Assembly: GCA_003216465.1 (NCBI GenBank)
Contig: QCIU01000004.1
Span: forward strand, 1-64,000
Source: Prochlorococcus sp. AG-402-N10
Lineage (GTDB): Bacteria > Cyanobacteriota > Cyanobacteriia > PCC-6307 > Cyanobiaceae
DNA: 64,000 bases
Direction of reading: 5' to 3'
The translations under genes were made by a program, and so were the position numbers. Positions 52,248 to 62,613 of the stretch are shown in pieces. Position 1 is the stretch's first letter, and each line of letters opens with the position of its first letter. The notes beneath the pieces are model-generated. The model did no database searches. It had not been told where the DNA came from and saw nothing but the letters and a program-made list of their open reading frames with translations.

Positions 52248-53330
52248 TTAGGTAAGAGCAAGAACATCTCTGTGAACAACAATCATAGATGAATTGATAG
52301 TTTCTTTTTTGTTTAAAATTCGCTTTAGTGAATCACTACTCATAGATGTTATACCTTTTGCAACTTCCTTCTTATTTTTATTTACAATTCTAACAGCCTG
52401 ATTAACTGTAAAGTCTCCCACTACTTCTTTAACTCCAACTGCTAAAAGAGACGCCCCTTTATTCTCAATAGCTAAACAAGCACCATCATCTAATGTTATT
52501 TCTCCAACAGTTTTAATCGCATGAGATAACCAACTTTTTTTATTACCTAATGGTTTAGCTACTGGATGAAATATTGTACCTATTTTTTTATCATCAAAAA
52601 TATTTATTAAATTTTTATCATCTCTGCCATCAGCCAATTGAACTTCCACTCCGCCTTTTGTGGCAATTTCAGCAGCAATTAATTTTGTTGTAATGCCCCC
52701 TGTTCCCCATTCGTTATTATAGTTTTTATTATTTTTATCTTTAATAACTTTTAATTCATTAATGTTAACTTCTGTTATTGGATAAGCATCATTATTATTT
52801 CTTGGATCTTTAGAATATAAATTCTCAATATCAGTTAATAAAATAAGTTTATTAGCATTTATAGCTAAGGCAACTAAGGCTGAAAGTGTATCATTGTCTC
52901 CATATTTAAGCTCTTCATTAGCAATAGAATCATTCTCATTTACTATCGGTATGACATTCAGATCAATTAATTTTTTAAATGTTTTTGAAGCGTTATTGAA
53001 GGATTCACGCGAATTAAAATCAGTTTTCGTTATCAGTATTTGAGCTATATTATGTCCTAGCTTTTTCAATGTTTTATCATATAAAGTCATTAAATTTACT
53101 TGCCCTACTGCGGCAACAGCTTGCAGAGCACTAATTTCCTTTGGTCTTGTATTCAAATTTAATTTTTTACATCCTAATCCAACTGCCCCACTAGTTACTA
53201 GGACTACTTTATTACCTTTTAAAATAAAATTTGTTAAAGATTTACATAAACTTTCTATTACTTGTTCTGTAGTTTTCTCATCGGTCCCCCTGAGAATACT
53301 AGTACCAATTTTTACGACCCATGTTTTCAT
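52248..53330 (-). CDS. proB: Glutamate 5-kinase with C-terminal PUA domain
   Basis: [46 protein letters not shown]. Confidence 0.97.
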   Translation of the reverse strand: MKTWVVKIGTSILRGTDEKTTEQVIESLCKSLTNFILKGNKVVLVTSGAVGLGCKKLNLNTRPKEISALQAVAAVGQVNLMTLYDKTLKKLGHNIAQILITKTDFNSRESFNNASKTFKKLIDLNVIPIVNENDSIANEELKYGDNDTLSALVALAINANKLILLTDIENLYSKDPRNNNDAYPITEVNINELKVIKDKNNKNYNNEWGTGGITTKLIAAEIATKGGVEVQLADGRDDKNLINIFDDKKIGTIFHPVAKPLGNKKSWLSHAIKTVGEITLDDGACLAIENKGASLLAVGVKEVVGDFTVNQAVRIVNKNKKEVAKGITSMSSDSLKRILNKKETINSSMIVVHRDVLALT

Positions 53331-53821
53331 ATTAAGAAAATAGAAATCAATTTTTCAAGGATTAATGTTAAATTCAATTTTATCGGTAAACCCTTTCTGC
53401 TTAAACGTTTTACTAATATTGTCTGAATATTACATCTATTTCCTACAACAATATCAGTAAAAATCCTATCACCAATTATAGCAATATTTTGTGAGTCCTC
53501 ATTCATTTCTGAAATCACCTCTAAAGTAATTTTTTTCCTGGGTTTTAGTGCATTTGATTTATATCTTATATCTAATTCATTGGCTATCCTTCTTATACGT
53601 CCATCAGAAGGATTATTACTTATTAAGTACATAGAGAACATTTTTTTAGACTCCTTAATCCAATTTTTAACATTTTTTGGTATTACATTTGATTGTCTAC
53701 TTAATAATGTGCCATCAACATCTATCAATAAACTTTTAATTCCTTCATTTTGTAGTTTTAAATGAGATATTTCATATATAGGTAACTTAGAATCCCAATG
53801 AGCTTTTACAATAGTACTCAT
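53327..53821 (-). CDS. YqeG family HAD IIIA-type phosphatase (start moved to the internal [12 protein letters not shown]...)
   Basis: [29 protein letters not shown] track gives 53327..53857. Confidence 0.88.
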   Translation of the reverse strand: MSTIVKAHWDSKLPIYEISHLKLQNEGIKSLLIDVDGTLLSRQSNVIPKNVKNWIKESKKMFSMYLISNNPSDGRIRRIANELDIRYKSNALKPRKKITLEVISEMNEDSQNIAIIGDRIFTDIVVGNRCNIQTILVKRLSRKGLPIKLNLTLILEKLISIFLI

Positions 53822-53825
53822 TATT

Positions 53826-54362
53826 TTAAAAATTACTCTTTTCCAACTCAGATTCAATTAAAGGTTGGACTTTATCAAACTCATCATCCTCAATTAATAA
53901 AGCGCCTTGACCTTCAAGTTTTCCAACTATAAAAAAAGGATCTAAAGGGATATATAATCCATACTCTTGTTCTAATAAATTAAAACTTACAAGTAGTTCG
54001 TATGTTTCACTTTCATCATTAAGGCTATCTTCTTCTAAATCATCATAGATTGGCTCTTCGAGTTCTCCAGATACAGTTAATGTAACCGCGGATCTAATAA
54101 GTTTTAGATCATGTTCCTGAAGTACTGCATCAGCATTCTTTAAGACTTGTTCGTTTTTCTCGATTTTTTCAATTAACTCTGGTTCTTCTTTTTCATTAAT
54201 TTTAAATAAACTTACTGGAGTATCAACTGGTGTTAATAAAGCATATTCTTTTTCTTCAACCTTTACTATTTGTTCAAGATAACAAAATAGTTCATTTCCA
54301 AATGAATCATTTAAAATAAGCGTCTGAGCTTCATAATTATCTAGGGAGTTATTATCGTTCAT
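53826..54362 (-). CDS. DUF3727-like (DUF1292-type) protein
   Basis: TLILNDSFGNELFCYLEQIVKVEEKEYALLTPVDTPVSLF. Confidence 0.8.
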   Translation of the reverse strand: MNDNNSLDNYEAQTLILNDSFGNELFCYLEQIVKVEEKEYALLTPVDTPVSLFKINEKEEPELIEKIEKNEQVLKNADAVLQEHDLKLIRSAVTLTVSGELEEPIYDDLEEDSLNDESETYELLVSFNLLEQEYGLYIPLDPFFIVGKLEGQGALLIEDDEFDKVQPLIESELEKSNF

Positions 54363-54393
54363 TTTTGATTTAACGTATGTATTAATATTAATA

Positions 54394-54849
54394 TTAAATT
54401 TGTCTATTACCTACTAATTCTTTTAATTCAGGACCTTCTTTAATCCATTGTTCAAGAATTATTTTGGCAGATAAACTATCAATTAGTCCAGATTTATCTT
54501 TTTTTATTCCAAATCTATTTTTCGATTCCCACGTGGAGCTATGCTCATTAACAAAAGTAAAAGGAAGTTTTAATTTACTAAAAAGAAATTCACCGTAAGT
54601 TTTGCAATCAAAAGCTTGAGATGTCATTTCCCCTTCATCATCAAGTGGTAATCCAACAATGAAACCAGTCAAATTTAGTTTCTTAATATGATTTTTAATA
54701 GTTTTTAACTCATTATTGTCTTTATCTCTTTTTATTGCAGGAAGAATATTTACAGTTATAAAAAGTCGATCGCAATAAGCTAATCCTATTCTTTTAGTAC
54801 CAACATCTAAACTTAAAATTGACTTGGTTTTGGGCTTGCAATATTTCAC
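54394..54849 (-). CDS. yqgF: RuvX/YqgF family Holliday junction resolvase-like protein
   Basis: [46 protein letters not shown]. Confidence 0.92.
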   Translation of the reverse strand: MKYCKPKTKSILSLDVGTKRIGLAYCDRLFITVNILPAIKRDKDNNELKTIKNHIKKLNLTGFIVGLPLDDEGEMTSQAFDCKTYGEFLFSKLKLPFTFVNEHSSTWESKNRFGIKKDKSGLIDSLSAKIILEQWIKEGPELKELVGNRQI

Positions 54850-55898
54850 TTTGACTTCAAAGGGAATGGAGAAGGGTAAGCGTTACCTTGTGGATTTAAT
54901 TTTTCTAAAATTGATTCTAATGATTGGTTTATTGTTTTAATTTGCTTAGATTCATTTCTAACAATAGTATTTCTAACAAGTATAATTTCTTGAAATTTAT
55001 TTATGAAATCAGAATTTTCTAGATATAGATTTAATTCCGTATTCTCTTCATATGTCTTGATAATATAATAAGGAGATTTCTCAAAAAAATTATTTAAAAT
55101 CTGCCTTAAAACAGGCACCAATCTATTGTCCCAACTTCTGCCTGTAGTTAAAGTATAGATTTTACTATTTTGAAAATTTATATCTTTTAGAATTGTACAT
55201 AAAACCGAATTATTATAAATTATTGCACCACTATTTAAATCATTTCTATTAAAGATATCTTTTTGGCCAAGATCCAAAATAGTTCTAATAAGGGGAGATT
55301 GATTTGAACGGATAAAATTTAGTACATTTATTAAATTGAACTTGTTAATTTCTTGAAATTCATCGATTGAATAAGAATCTTTATTTGTTTTTTTATTGGG
55401 ATTATTATTATTTTTACTCCAAAGTTTTACCTTTTCTAATGGTTGGAAACCTAATTCTCTAGCGCTTGAAATAAGGTGATTATTATTTATATCAGAATTA
55501 ATTACCCAGCTTGTTGTTTTAATATCTGTAATTGATATTGACTTCTTTATTAATCCTAATGTCAATTCTTTCTCCGTGATAGGGGCTTTTATATTAATTA
55601 AATTAGGCTTGGATATTCTTAAACATGTACCCTTATCGTTTAAAGGAAATATATTTAAATAACCTATAATTTTTCTTTGTTCTATTGCAATAATACATTT
55701 GTGCTTGTTTTTTTTTAGATTGTTTAAAAAAATCTTTAAGTCATCAAAAGTGTTTATAATTGCCATTTTTAAAAACCAATTATTTAGATTCTCACTTCTT
55801 AAATCCATTAATAGATTTAGATGACGAATATGAAGCTCCTCGAAGGTAACTTCTTGGTCTTTATTAGAATTTAAAACATGATTTAAATCTTGTTTCAT
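54846..55898 (-). CDS. Hypothetical protein with weak GNAT-like N-terminal region
   Basis: [22 protein letters not shown]; overlaps yqgF by 4 nt. Confidence 0.65.
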   Translation of the reverse strand: MKQDLNHVLNSNKDQEVTFEELHIRHLNLLMDLRSENLNNWFLKMAIINTFDDLKIFLNNLKKNKHKCIIAIEQRKIIGYLNIFPLNDKGTCLRISKPNLINIKAPITEKELTLGLIKKSISITDIKTTSWVINSDINNNHLISSARELGFQPLEKVKLWSKNNNNPNKKTNKDSYSIDEFQEINKFNLINVLNFIRSNQSPLIRTILDLGQKDIFNRNDLNSGAIIYNNSVLCTILKDINFQNSKIYTLTTGRSWDNRLVPVLRQILNNFFEKSPYYIIKTYEENTELNLYLENSDFINKFQEIILVRNTIVRNESKQIKTINQSLESILEKLNPQGNAYPSPFPLKSK

Positions 55899-57065
55899 TT
55901 ATTTGTTATTCCTTATTAATACTATAGGTGTTTTTTCGTCAGAATTGCCTGCTGGATTAACCTTTAAGATTTTTCTGAGTATATTATTCACTGAATCATT
56001 TGAACTAGCTAATATTTTTACACCACCAAGATCATTAACATCAACTACAGCTACTTCTACTCCAAGCTGTTTTGATAATTTATGGCAAAACAACTTCGTA
56101 TTTATTGGACCCATAACTATGCTTTTATCGTAGGGAACCACTGTTCCACTAATGTCATCAATTAGTGAAGATTCAAAGCCTGTTAATCTATAAAATATCC
56201 CTTTAACCCCAATACATTTAAATATAAATCCTAATATCAAAGAAAAAGTTATTCTCGTCACACCTATTTTATCGATTAGTAATTGTATGCCACAAGCTGT
56301 TGCAAGACTACTTGTGGGGTGAAAGAAGTAACATAATATTTTAGAAAAGAAATTATATTCTATATTCTGAGGAGATATATACCTTCCTTGCATAATTGCT
56401 AAAGGGGACTCACCTATAGTTAAAATATCATTCCTTCTTGCGATGTCCTTAGAATAATGCATAACAGTTTCTATTGGATTGTCAAAGGATCCAAGTAAAT
56501 CAGTCTTAATCGCGATGGCTTTGTAGTCTTGATTTAAAGGAATTTGAATCAGCTCATTTTTGTTTTGATTATGACTATTCAAATTCACTAAAAAACAATC
56601 TTGCTTTTTAGTTATCCCGAAATGGCCGTAATTATCCCAAAAAACTTTTAACCATATATATTTTATTTTGTTTTTAAAATCACTATTTTTAAATTTTAAA
56701 ATTACTTGTATTAATAGTTCTGAATTTGTTTTTATAATTGTTGTTGGCCAATAATTATTTATGTTTTTTTTTATAGATCCAGAAAAAATATAAATATTTT
56801 CATCATAGTCTAACTCTTTAAGATACTGATTATTCTTACTTTTAAAAAAATCTAAATCTAGATTTAGATTTGAAACCATGGTTTCTTTATATTTACTTTT
56901 ATTGATTATTTTTAAATCAATAACCACTTCGCTTTTATTGTCTTTTTTTCTTAATTTATAATCTAGTGGGACTAAAACTAAATTTGTTTTTGGGAAGTAA
57001 TTAAGGTAGAAGTCTAAAAAAATTACTATAAATAAAAATATGAAAAATATATTAAGAATAATCAT
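55899..57065 (-). CDS. Membrane-anchored F420-0:gamma-glutamyl ligase-like protein
   Basis: IAIKTDLLGSFDNPIETVMHYSKDIARRNDILTIGESPLAIMQGR...LFCHKLSKQLGVEVAVVDVNDLGGVKIL; N-terminal TM. Confidence 0.75.
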   Translation of the reverse strand: MIILNIFFIFLFIVIFLDFYLNYFPKTNLVLVPLDYKLRKKDNKSEVVIDLKIINKSKYKETMVSNLNLDLDFFKSKNNQYLKELDYDENIYIFSGSIKKNINNYWPTTIIKTNSELLIQVILKFKNSDFKNKIKYIWLKVFWDNYGHFGITKKQDCFLVNLNSHNQNKNELIQIPLNQDYKAIAIKTDLLGSFDNPIETVMHYSKDIARRNDILTIGESPLAIMQGRYISPQNIEYNFFSKILCYFFHPTSSLATACGIQLLIDKIGVTRITFSLILGFIFKCIGVKGIFYRLTGFESSLIDDISGTVVPYDKSIVMGPINTKLFCHKLSKQLGVEVAVVDVNDLGGVKILASSNDSVNNILRKILKVNPAGNSDEKTPIVLIRNNK

Positions 57066-57095
57066 ATGGTTTTTATTTTAAGAACTTATTAGAGA

Positions 57096-57629
57096 TCATT
57101 TTTTTTCTGAGATTATGCTGTTGTATTCGTTAAAGCTTTCAACTGAGAATGATGAATCATTTATATCAATTCCACTTAATTCTCCTATTATTTTATTCAA
57201 ATCATCAATATTAATAACCCCATTCTTATCAAATTTAATTTTACCTTCGCCATCCAAAATTATAGTCTGAGGGATTAAACCATTCCAATAGTAATTTGGC
57301 TGATTTGATTCTGATTCTGAGGTATCGTTTTGTAATTCATCTGTAGTTAAAGCAATTAAGTCAATATTATTCCTCCAAATCAGATCTAGACCAGAAATTA
57401 CTGGAGCCATAGCTTTACTATCAGAGCTATCATCAAGATAAAAAAATAAAACAGATATCCTTCCGTTTTTTAATGATTCAGCAAGTGAGGTTTGGGGAGG
57501 AACTATTGCTCCATTTCCTGCATATATTGGAAAAATATTTCCGTCATAACTGTTAGTATTTCTACTTGCATTTGCTGGATAAGAACTGAAAAAGATTAAT
57601 AAAATAAGTATTAATTGAAATAACTTCAT
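57096..57629 (-). CDS. Secreted thioredoxin-fold protein lacking CxxC; resembles the cyanobacterial thylakoid photosystem I accumulation factor family
   Basis: YDGNIFPIYAGNGAIVPPQTSLAESLKNGRISVLFFYLDDSSDSKAMAPVISGL; signal peptide. Confidence 0.72.
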   Translation of the reverse strand: MKLFQLILILLIFFSSYPANASRNTNSYDGNIFPIYAGNGAIVPPQTSLAESLKNGRISVLFFYLDDSSDSKAMAPVISGLDLIWRNNIDLIALTTDELQNDTSESESNQPNYYWNGLIPQTIILDGEGKIKFDKNGVINIDDLNKIIGELSGIDINDSSFSVESFNEYNSIISEKK

Positions 57630-57642
57630 TAAAGGAGGGGAT

Positions 57643-59265
57643 TTATTTAGTACTAGATCTGCCTAACCCTTGAAGGATTCCTTTCCCAACTAATCCAATA
57701 GCTTTGCCAACTACTTTTGTTAAGAAATTTACGAAAAGGTTACCTATATATTTTACCGCAACTTCTAATTGTGGCGCAATTGCATCCCTAATCTCAACTA
57801 ATAAAGTAACTTGTTTTTGAAACCACTCTAAATTTTCTAGTTCTTTTTCTCTATTCTCATTTTTATAGTATCTTGTAAATTTATAATCAATGATATCAAT
57901 ATATTCACGCTTACTTTCATATAAATAGATCGGCATATAGATATTTTCGTGCCACCTATTATAGTTGTTGATATTGTTTCTAAATCGTTCAAAAGATCTT
58001 GTGGATTGCAATTGCGGATTTATGAGTATTGTTCTTAATTCCTGCCAACTTGAACAAATATTAAATACTTCAGAGGCTAATAAATTACAATTTCTTATTA
58101 CCCAATTAGATATTATATTTTCTAAAACAATAAATGATTCTGTCTCATATAAAGGTAATAGTTTTCCATCATAATCTATCGGTTCATTTTTTATTATTGG
58201 ATCGATAAACATTATTGGTTCATGAGACTCTCTATCTATTTCATTGCATTTTACTTCTTTATAAATATATTCATTTATTGATATAGACTCTCCATTTTTC
58301 TTAACTCTAAAATAGCTTTCAGTTATATTTGAAATAGTATTAAGCTTAAGTTCTTCAATAAGAGAATTAAAATCTTCTTTATAGTCTTTCTCTTTATAAT
58401 TTTCTTTTATATTTTTTATTAAGTTATCAAGTTCATCAAGCATTTTGCATATAAGACGAGCAATAAATTCTTTTTTTATTCCTGACAAAATGATAGATGA
58501 ATTATTAAATTCAACATCAAAATTGGTTAAATTATATCTTTTACTTAGACGTTTAAGAATCAAATCCCAAATTTCTATTGTACTTTTATCTTTAATGAAG
58601 ATAGTATTAGTATTTTTATTTTCAATATTAATTTTGTTTTCGGTGTAAATAGCTTCTGAATAAATGTCTAATGAATTACCCCATAGGAAAATAAGAAAAG
58701 ATTTCGCAGTTATAAGCTCCCTTAATCTTCCCTTTAAAATGAATTTATAAAATTCAGGAGTTGAGTCAGAATTAACATATTTGAAAATATAATTTATTTC
58801 ATTATCAATTTGCTTGAGACCGGATGTTAATATTTTTTTATTTAAAGAAAGTTCTTTATCTTTTTTTATATCTACAGAAGGATTATTCTCTAAGTCAAAT
58901 ACTCTCCCGCCCTCTGAAATGATATTTATAGATTCAAGAACTTTTTCAACGCTTGGGTTTAAAAGTAAACCTTCACTATTTAAAGATGGAGTGCCGCTTG
59001 TTTTATTTAGAAGCTCTCCCGAAAAAATTATAAGAATATTTGATTCATCCCACCTCTCTTTTAATTTTAATAATTCCAATCTTATGAGCTCTTCAGATTG
59101 ATAATTAAGAATATTCCATATTATTAAATCTGGATTTAAATTCTTACTGCCAATATCTAGTGTGATATTTAAATTATTGTCTAACGAAGACAACTTTAAT
59201 GATAAAGATTCTGCAATTAAGCTTGGAGCAATAATTAGAATAGATTTTTTCTTAATTAATTCCAA
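57643..59265 (-). CDS. DUF3685/Ycf55-like protein with degenerate receiver-like N-terminus
   Basis: SILIIAPSLIAESLSLKL...; C-terminus LEWFQKQVTLLVEIRDAIAPQLEVAVKYIGNLFVNFLTKVVGKAIGLVGKGILQGLGRS. Confidence 0.75.
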   Translation of the reverse strand: MELIKKKSILIIAPSLIAESLSLKLSSLDNNLNITLDIGSKNLNPDLIIWNILNYQSEELIRLELLKLKERWDESNILIIFSGELLNKTSGTPSLNSEGLLLNPSVEKVLESINIISEGGRVFDLENNPSVDIKKDKELSLNKKILTSGLKQIDNEINYIFKYVNSDSTPEFYKFILKGRLRELITAKSFLIFLWGNSLDIYSEAIYTENKINIENKNTNTIFIKDKSTIEIWDLILKRLSKRYNLTNFDVEFNNSSIILSGIKKEFIARLICKMLDELDNLIKNIKENYKEKDYKEDFNSLIEELKLNTISNITESYFRVKKNGESISINEYIYKEVKCNEIDRESHEPIMFIDPIIKNEPIDYDGKLLPLYETESFIVLENIISNWVIRNCNLLASEVFNICSSWQELRTILINPQLQSTRSFERFRNNINNYNRWHENIYMPIYLYESKREYIDIIDYKFTRYYKNENREKELENLEWFQKQVTLLVEIRDAIAPQLEVAVKYIGNLFVNFLTKVVGKAIGLVGKGILQGLGRSSTK

Positions 59266-59309
59266 TTTAAAAGTTTACCTCTTATACAAAATTAACTAAC
59301 AAATTTGGT

Positions 59310-59345
59310 AAAAACCAGTGCTATGAAATATTTACTGGGTTTTTA
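59310..59345 (-). terminator. Possible rho-independent terminator for hisA
   Basis: Minus strand AAAAACCCAGT...ACTGGTTTTT imperfect hairpin plus T-run, downstream of hisA. Confidence 0.45.
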
Positions 59346-59384
59346 GGAGTAATGATCTTAATTAATAGGGATATCATTTCTTCT

Positions 59385-60110
59385 TTATTTAGACAATATA
59401 TTATTTGCTTCACTGATTGTAAATTTATTTTCATACAGAGCTTTCCCTACGATTACTCCATATAATCCAGAATGCTCGAATTTTCTTAATGATAATAAAT
59501 CAGAAATTGAACCTATACCTCCTGAAGCAATGACAGGAATATCAGTAATTGCAAGAATCTTTTTTATAAAAACTTCATTGGTTCCTTCCAAGGTTCCATC
59601 AGTATTTATGTCCGTGACAACAAAGCTAGCGATTTTATAATAGGAGAATTCTTTTACTAAATCTGTGGCTAATACATCTGATTGTTTTAACCATCCTCTT
59701 GTGCTGACTTTCCCATCTTTGGCATCAATTCCAATAATTATTCTTTTTGGATATTTGATTGATAAATCTTTTACTAATGCTTTATTTTCAATAGCAGAGG
59801 TCCCCATAATTACCTTGTCAACTCCATAAGACAATAGTTTTTCAATCCTTTCTAGCGATCTTATACCTCCTCCAATTTGGATGGGTATGTCGACTTTATT
59901 TACAATCTTTTTAATTGACTGATCATTTGTTGGGACACCAGTTTTAGCAGCATCCAAATCAACAATATGAATGCATTTTGCACCCTCTCTTTCCCAATAT
60001 TTAGCTTGCTCATGAGGTTCTTTTGAGAAATCTTTTCTCTTGTTAAAGTCACCTTTAAAAAGCCTTACACATTTACCATTCATCAAATCTATTGCTGGGA
60101 TTAGTTTCAT
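59385..60110 (-). CDS. hisA: 1-(5-phosphoribosyl)-5-[(5-phosphoribosylamino)methylideneamino]imidazole-4-carboxamide isomerase
   Basis: MKLIPAIDLMNGKCVRLFKGDF, HIVDLDAAKTG, QIGGGIRS, IASGGIGS. Confidence 0.98.
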   Translation of the reverse strand: MKLIPAIDLMNGKCVRLFKGDFNKRKDFSKEPHEQAKYWEREGAKCIHIVDLDAAKTGVPTNDQSIKKIVNKVDIPIQIGGGIRSLERIEKLLSYGVDKVIMGTSAIENKALVKDLSIKYPKRIIIGIDAKDGKVSTRGWLKQSDVLATDLVKEFSYYKIASFVVTDINTDGTLEGTNEVFIKKILAITDIPVIASGGIGSISDLLSLRKFEHSGLYGVIVGKALYENKFTISEANNILSK

Positions 60111-60205
60111 AAATTCATCCTTTTCATTAATTACTTCTTAGTAGTACTATTCATTATGTAGTTCTTCTAACTTAGATTACTACTTTAGTTTAAAACTTTT
60201 GGAAT

Positions 60206-61126
60206 ATGAAAATTCTTGTAATGGGTGGCACAAGATTTGTTGGCAAATCTTTGGTAGGTAAGTTACTAAATCGCAATTATGATATTGATATCTTTACAAG
60301 GGGCAATAAATCTAATCCAGAGAATACAAATTTAATAAAGGGTGATAGAAATGATATGGATAGTATTCTTAAAATAAAAAATAAAAATTATGATTTTATT
60401 TACGATATCTCTGGTCGTGAAGTAGAACAAACAAAACTTCTTCTCGAAAACATAGCTGATTCTTTCCAAAGATATATCTACGTTAGTTCAGCTGGTGTTT
60501 ATAAGGAAAATTTTGAATTACCTTTGTCCGAGGACTCTCCGCTGGATCTTCATAGCAGGCATAAAGGAAAGTTCGAGACTGAAAATTGGCTTATTCAACA
60601 GAAAATTCCTTTTACTAGTTTTAGGCCTACTTATATTTATGGTCCAGGAAATTATAATAAAATTGAAAATTGGTTTTTTGAAAGGTTATTTCATTTAAAA
60701 AAAATTCCAATGCCTGGAAATGGTACATTGATAACTCAGTTAGGACATGTTTCAGATTTAAGTGATGTAATGATTAAGTGCTTAGATTTTGAAAAGTCTA
60801 AAAATAATATTTATAATTGTTCTGGAGAAAAAGGAGTAACTATTAAAGGTTTGATTTATATGTGTGCAGAAGTTTGTGGTTTAAATAAAAACGATATTTC
60901 TTTAAATAAGTTTGATTTTGAAAAACTAGATCCTAAATCGAGAAAAGAATTTCCAATTAGATTAAATCACTATCAAACAGATATTTCTAAAATAAAAAAT
61001 GATTTAAATTGGAAACCAAAATTTGATTTGCTCAGTGGTTTGAAAGATAGTTTTAATAATGATTATCAATTTAAAAAGGATAATGAATTTGACAGTAATT
61101 CAGATAGAGTTCTTTTTGATTTTTAA
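60206..61126 (+). CDS. NAD-dependent epimerase/dehydratase (cyanobacterial CSP41-like)
   Basis: ILVMGGTRFVGKSLVGKLL, YVSSAGVYKE, FRPTYIYGPGNYN. Confidence 0.92.
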   Translation: MKILVMGGTRFVGKSLVGKLLNRNYDIDIFTRGNKSNPENTNLIKGDRNDMDSILKIKNKNYDFIYDISGREVEQTKLLLENIADSFQRYIYVSSAGVYKENFELPLSEDSPLDLHSRHKGKFETENWLIQQKIPFTSFRPTYIYGPGNYNKIENWFFERLFHLKKIPMPGNGTLITQLGHVSDLSDVMIKCLDFEKSKNNIYNCSGEKGVTIKGLIYMCAEVCGLNKNDISLNKFDFEKLDPKSRKEFPIRLNHYQTDISKIKNDLNWKPKFDLLSGLKDSFNNDYQFKKDNEFDSNSDRVLFDF

Positions 61127-61642
61127 ATAATCTATAAAAGTTATAAGCGTCAAAATAAATCCTAGCCAATAAAATAATATAGCTAAACTAGATAATAAAT
61201 CTCTTGAAAATGGTTGAAAAAATATTACTAAAGCAATAAAAAAGAATAATGTTTTGTATTTCCCTAGTTGAGAGGCGGGTAAGCCATCTTTAACAGTTGT
61301 TCTTAATGCAGATATTATTAATTCTCTAAATAATACTACCGCTATTGACCAAAAAGGGATTAGATCTGTTTTACATAGCCATAATAGAGGTATTAGCAGA
61401 AATATTTTGTCTGTTAATGGGTCAATAATAGCTCCAAACTTTGTTTTAAGATTTAATCTCCTGGCGAAATATCCATCAAAATAATCAGTTATTCCTCCAA
61501 GAATTATTAAAGCAAAAACATAGTTGGGTTTGTTTATTTCTAAAAATATTATTAGTGGAAAAGTGAGAAATAGTCGAGATATTGTCAAAATATTTGGTAT
61601 GTTCCCTTTTAATTTTTTTATATTTTTATTTTTGTTTGACAA
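61100..61642 (-). CDS. pgsA: CDP-diacylglycerol-glycerol-3-phosphate 3-phosphatidyltransferase
   Basis: CDP-alcohol phosphotransferase motif DYFDGYFARRLNLKTKFGAIIDPLTDK. Confidence 0.95.
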   Translation of the reverse strand: MSNKNKNIKKLKGNIPNILTISRLFLTFPLIIFLEINKPNYVFALIILGGITDYFDGYFARRLNLKTKFGAIIDPLTDKIFLLIPLLWLCKTDLIPFWSIAVVLFRELIISALRTTVKDGLPASQLGKYKTLFFFIALVIFFQPFSRDLLSSLAILFYWLGFILTLITFIDYLKIKKNSI

Positions 61643-61777
61643 ATTTCTTTCTTAAATTAACTAATATATTATACTTTCATAATGTTTTGGGTTTTAACAA
61701 AATCCTAAAGATTATGAACACTTATTATTTCTATGAATGATTATATTTTATATTATTAAATCATTATAGAAACTTAA

Positions 61778-62389
61778 ATGCAGCCTCATAGCCTGAAGCT
61801 ATCACCTGATTCTGATTTGATTATTTGTATTAAAGAATTTTCTTTTTCAAATAATCTATATGGTTATGTTTCCGGCGTAGTGGGTAACCTTAGGAAGGCT
61901 TGTATTCAGTGTCCTGGAAATCAAGAAATTAATAAATTTGAAGGAAACTTAGAAATAGTATCTCTTAATGGACATTTTAATAATGGTAATGTCCATCTTC
62001 ATTTAAGTTTTGCTGATGAGAGATGCAATGTTTTTGGAGGACATTTAGAAGAAGGGTCAATTGTTAAAAAAGGAACAGATATCTTATTAGTTTCTTTTGA
62101 AAATAAGACTATCGAAATCTCCAAACAAAATTTAGTTGATAATCAATCGCGAGTAAAAGCATATATTTTAAAAAATTGCCCTTGGTCTAAGAGAAGCATT
62201 AGGTTGCTTGATTCGTTATCTATTCCCTATGAAGCAATTTTAATTGAAAATGACCAAGACTTTCAAAAGGTTAATTCTATAAGTAACCATAATACATTTC
62301 CACAAATATTTTTAGATAATATATTTTTTGGAGGATATGATGAACTTTCAAAACAAGCTAAATTTGATTATTTAAAATCATTTAAATAA
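61778..62389 (+). CDS. Two-domain protein: N-terminal PPC/DUF296 domain fused to C-terminal glutaredoxin (CPWS)
   Basis: GVVGNLRKACIQCPG...LNGHFNNGNVHLHLSFADERCNVFGGHLEEGSIV (PPC) and KAYILKNCPWSKRSIRLLDSL...TFPQIFLDNIFFGGYDEL (glutaredoxin). Confidence 0.88.
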   Translation: MQPHSLKLSPDSDLIICIKEFSFSNNLYGYVSGVVGNLRKACIQCPGNQEINKFEGNLEIVSLNGHFNNGNVHLHLSFADERCNVFGGHLEEGSIVKKGTDILLVSFENKTIEISKQNLVDNQSRVKAYILKNCPWSKRSIRLLDSLSIPYEAILIENDQDFQKVNSISNHNTFPQIFLDNIFFGGYDELSKQAKFDYLKSFK

Positions 62390-62400
62390 AAGATCCCATC

Positions 62401-62589
62401 TCAATTGTCTCGATTAATAAATTTTTCAGAATTTAATTCATCTTCCAACTGCTTTATTAATCTTGATACAAGACTTTGAAACTCCGGCTGACATCCTTTA
62501 AATGCAGCTTTATGTCTAATAGGTTCATTCCTTGTTCTTAAGTCAGTAAGCATCAATTGTAATGCATCTATCTTTGGGCTTATTTTCAT
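62401..62589 (-). CDS. Small hypothetical protein
   Basis: 62-aa ORF, helical; start abuts the upstream gene. Confidence 0.6.
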   Translation of the reverse strand: MKISPKIDALQLMLTDLRTRNEPIRHKAAFKGCQPEFQSLVSRLIKQLEDELNSEKFINRDN

Positions 62590-62613
62590 AGTTTTTATTT
62601 ATTTTTGCATTTT

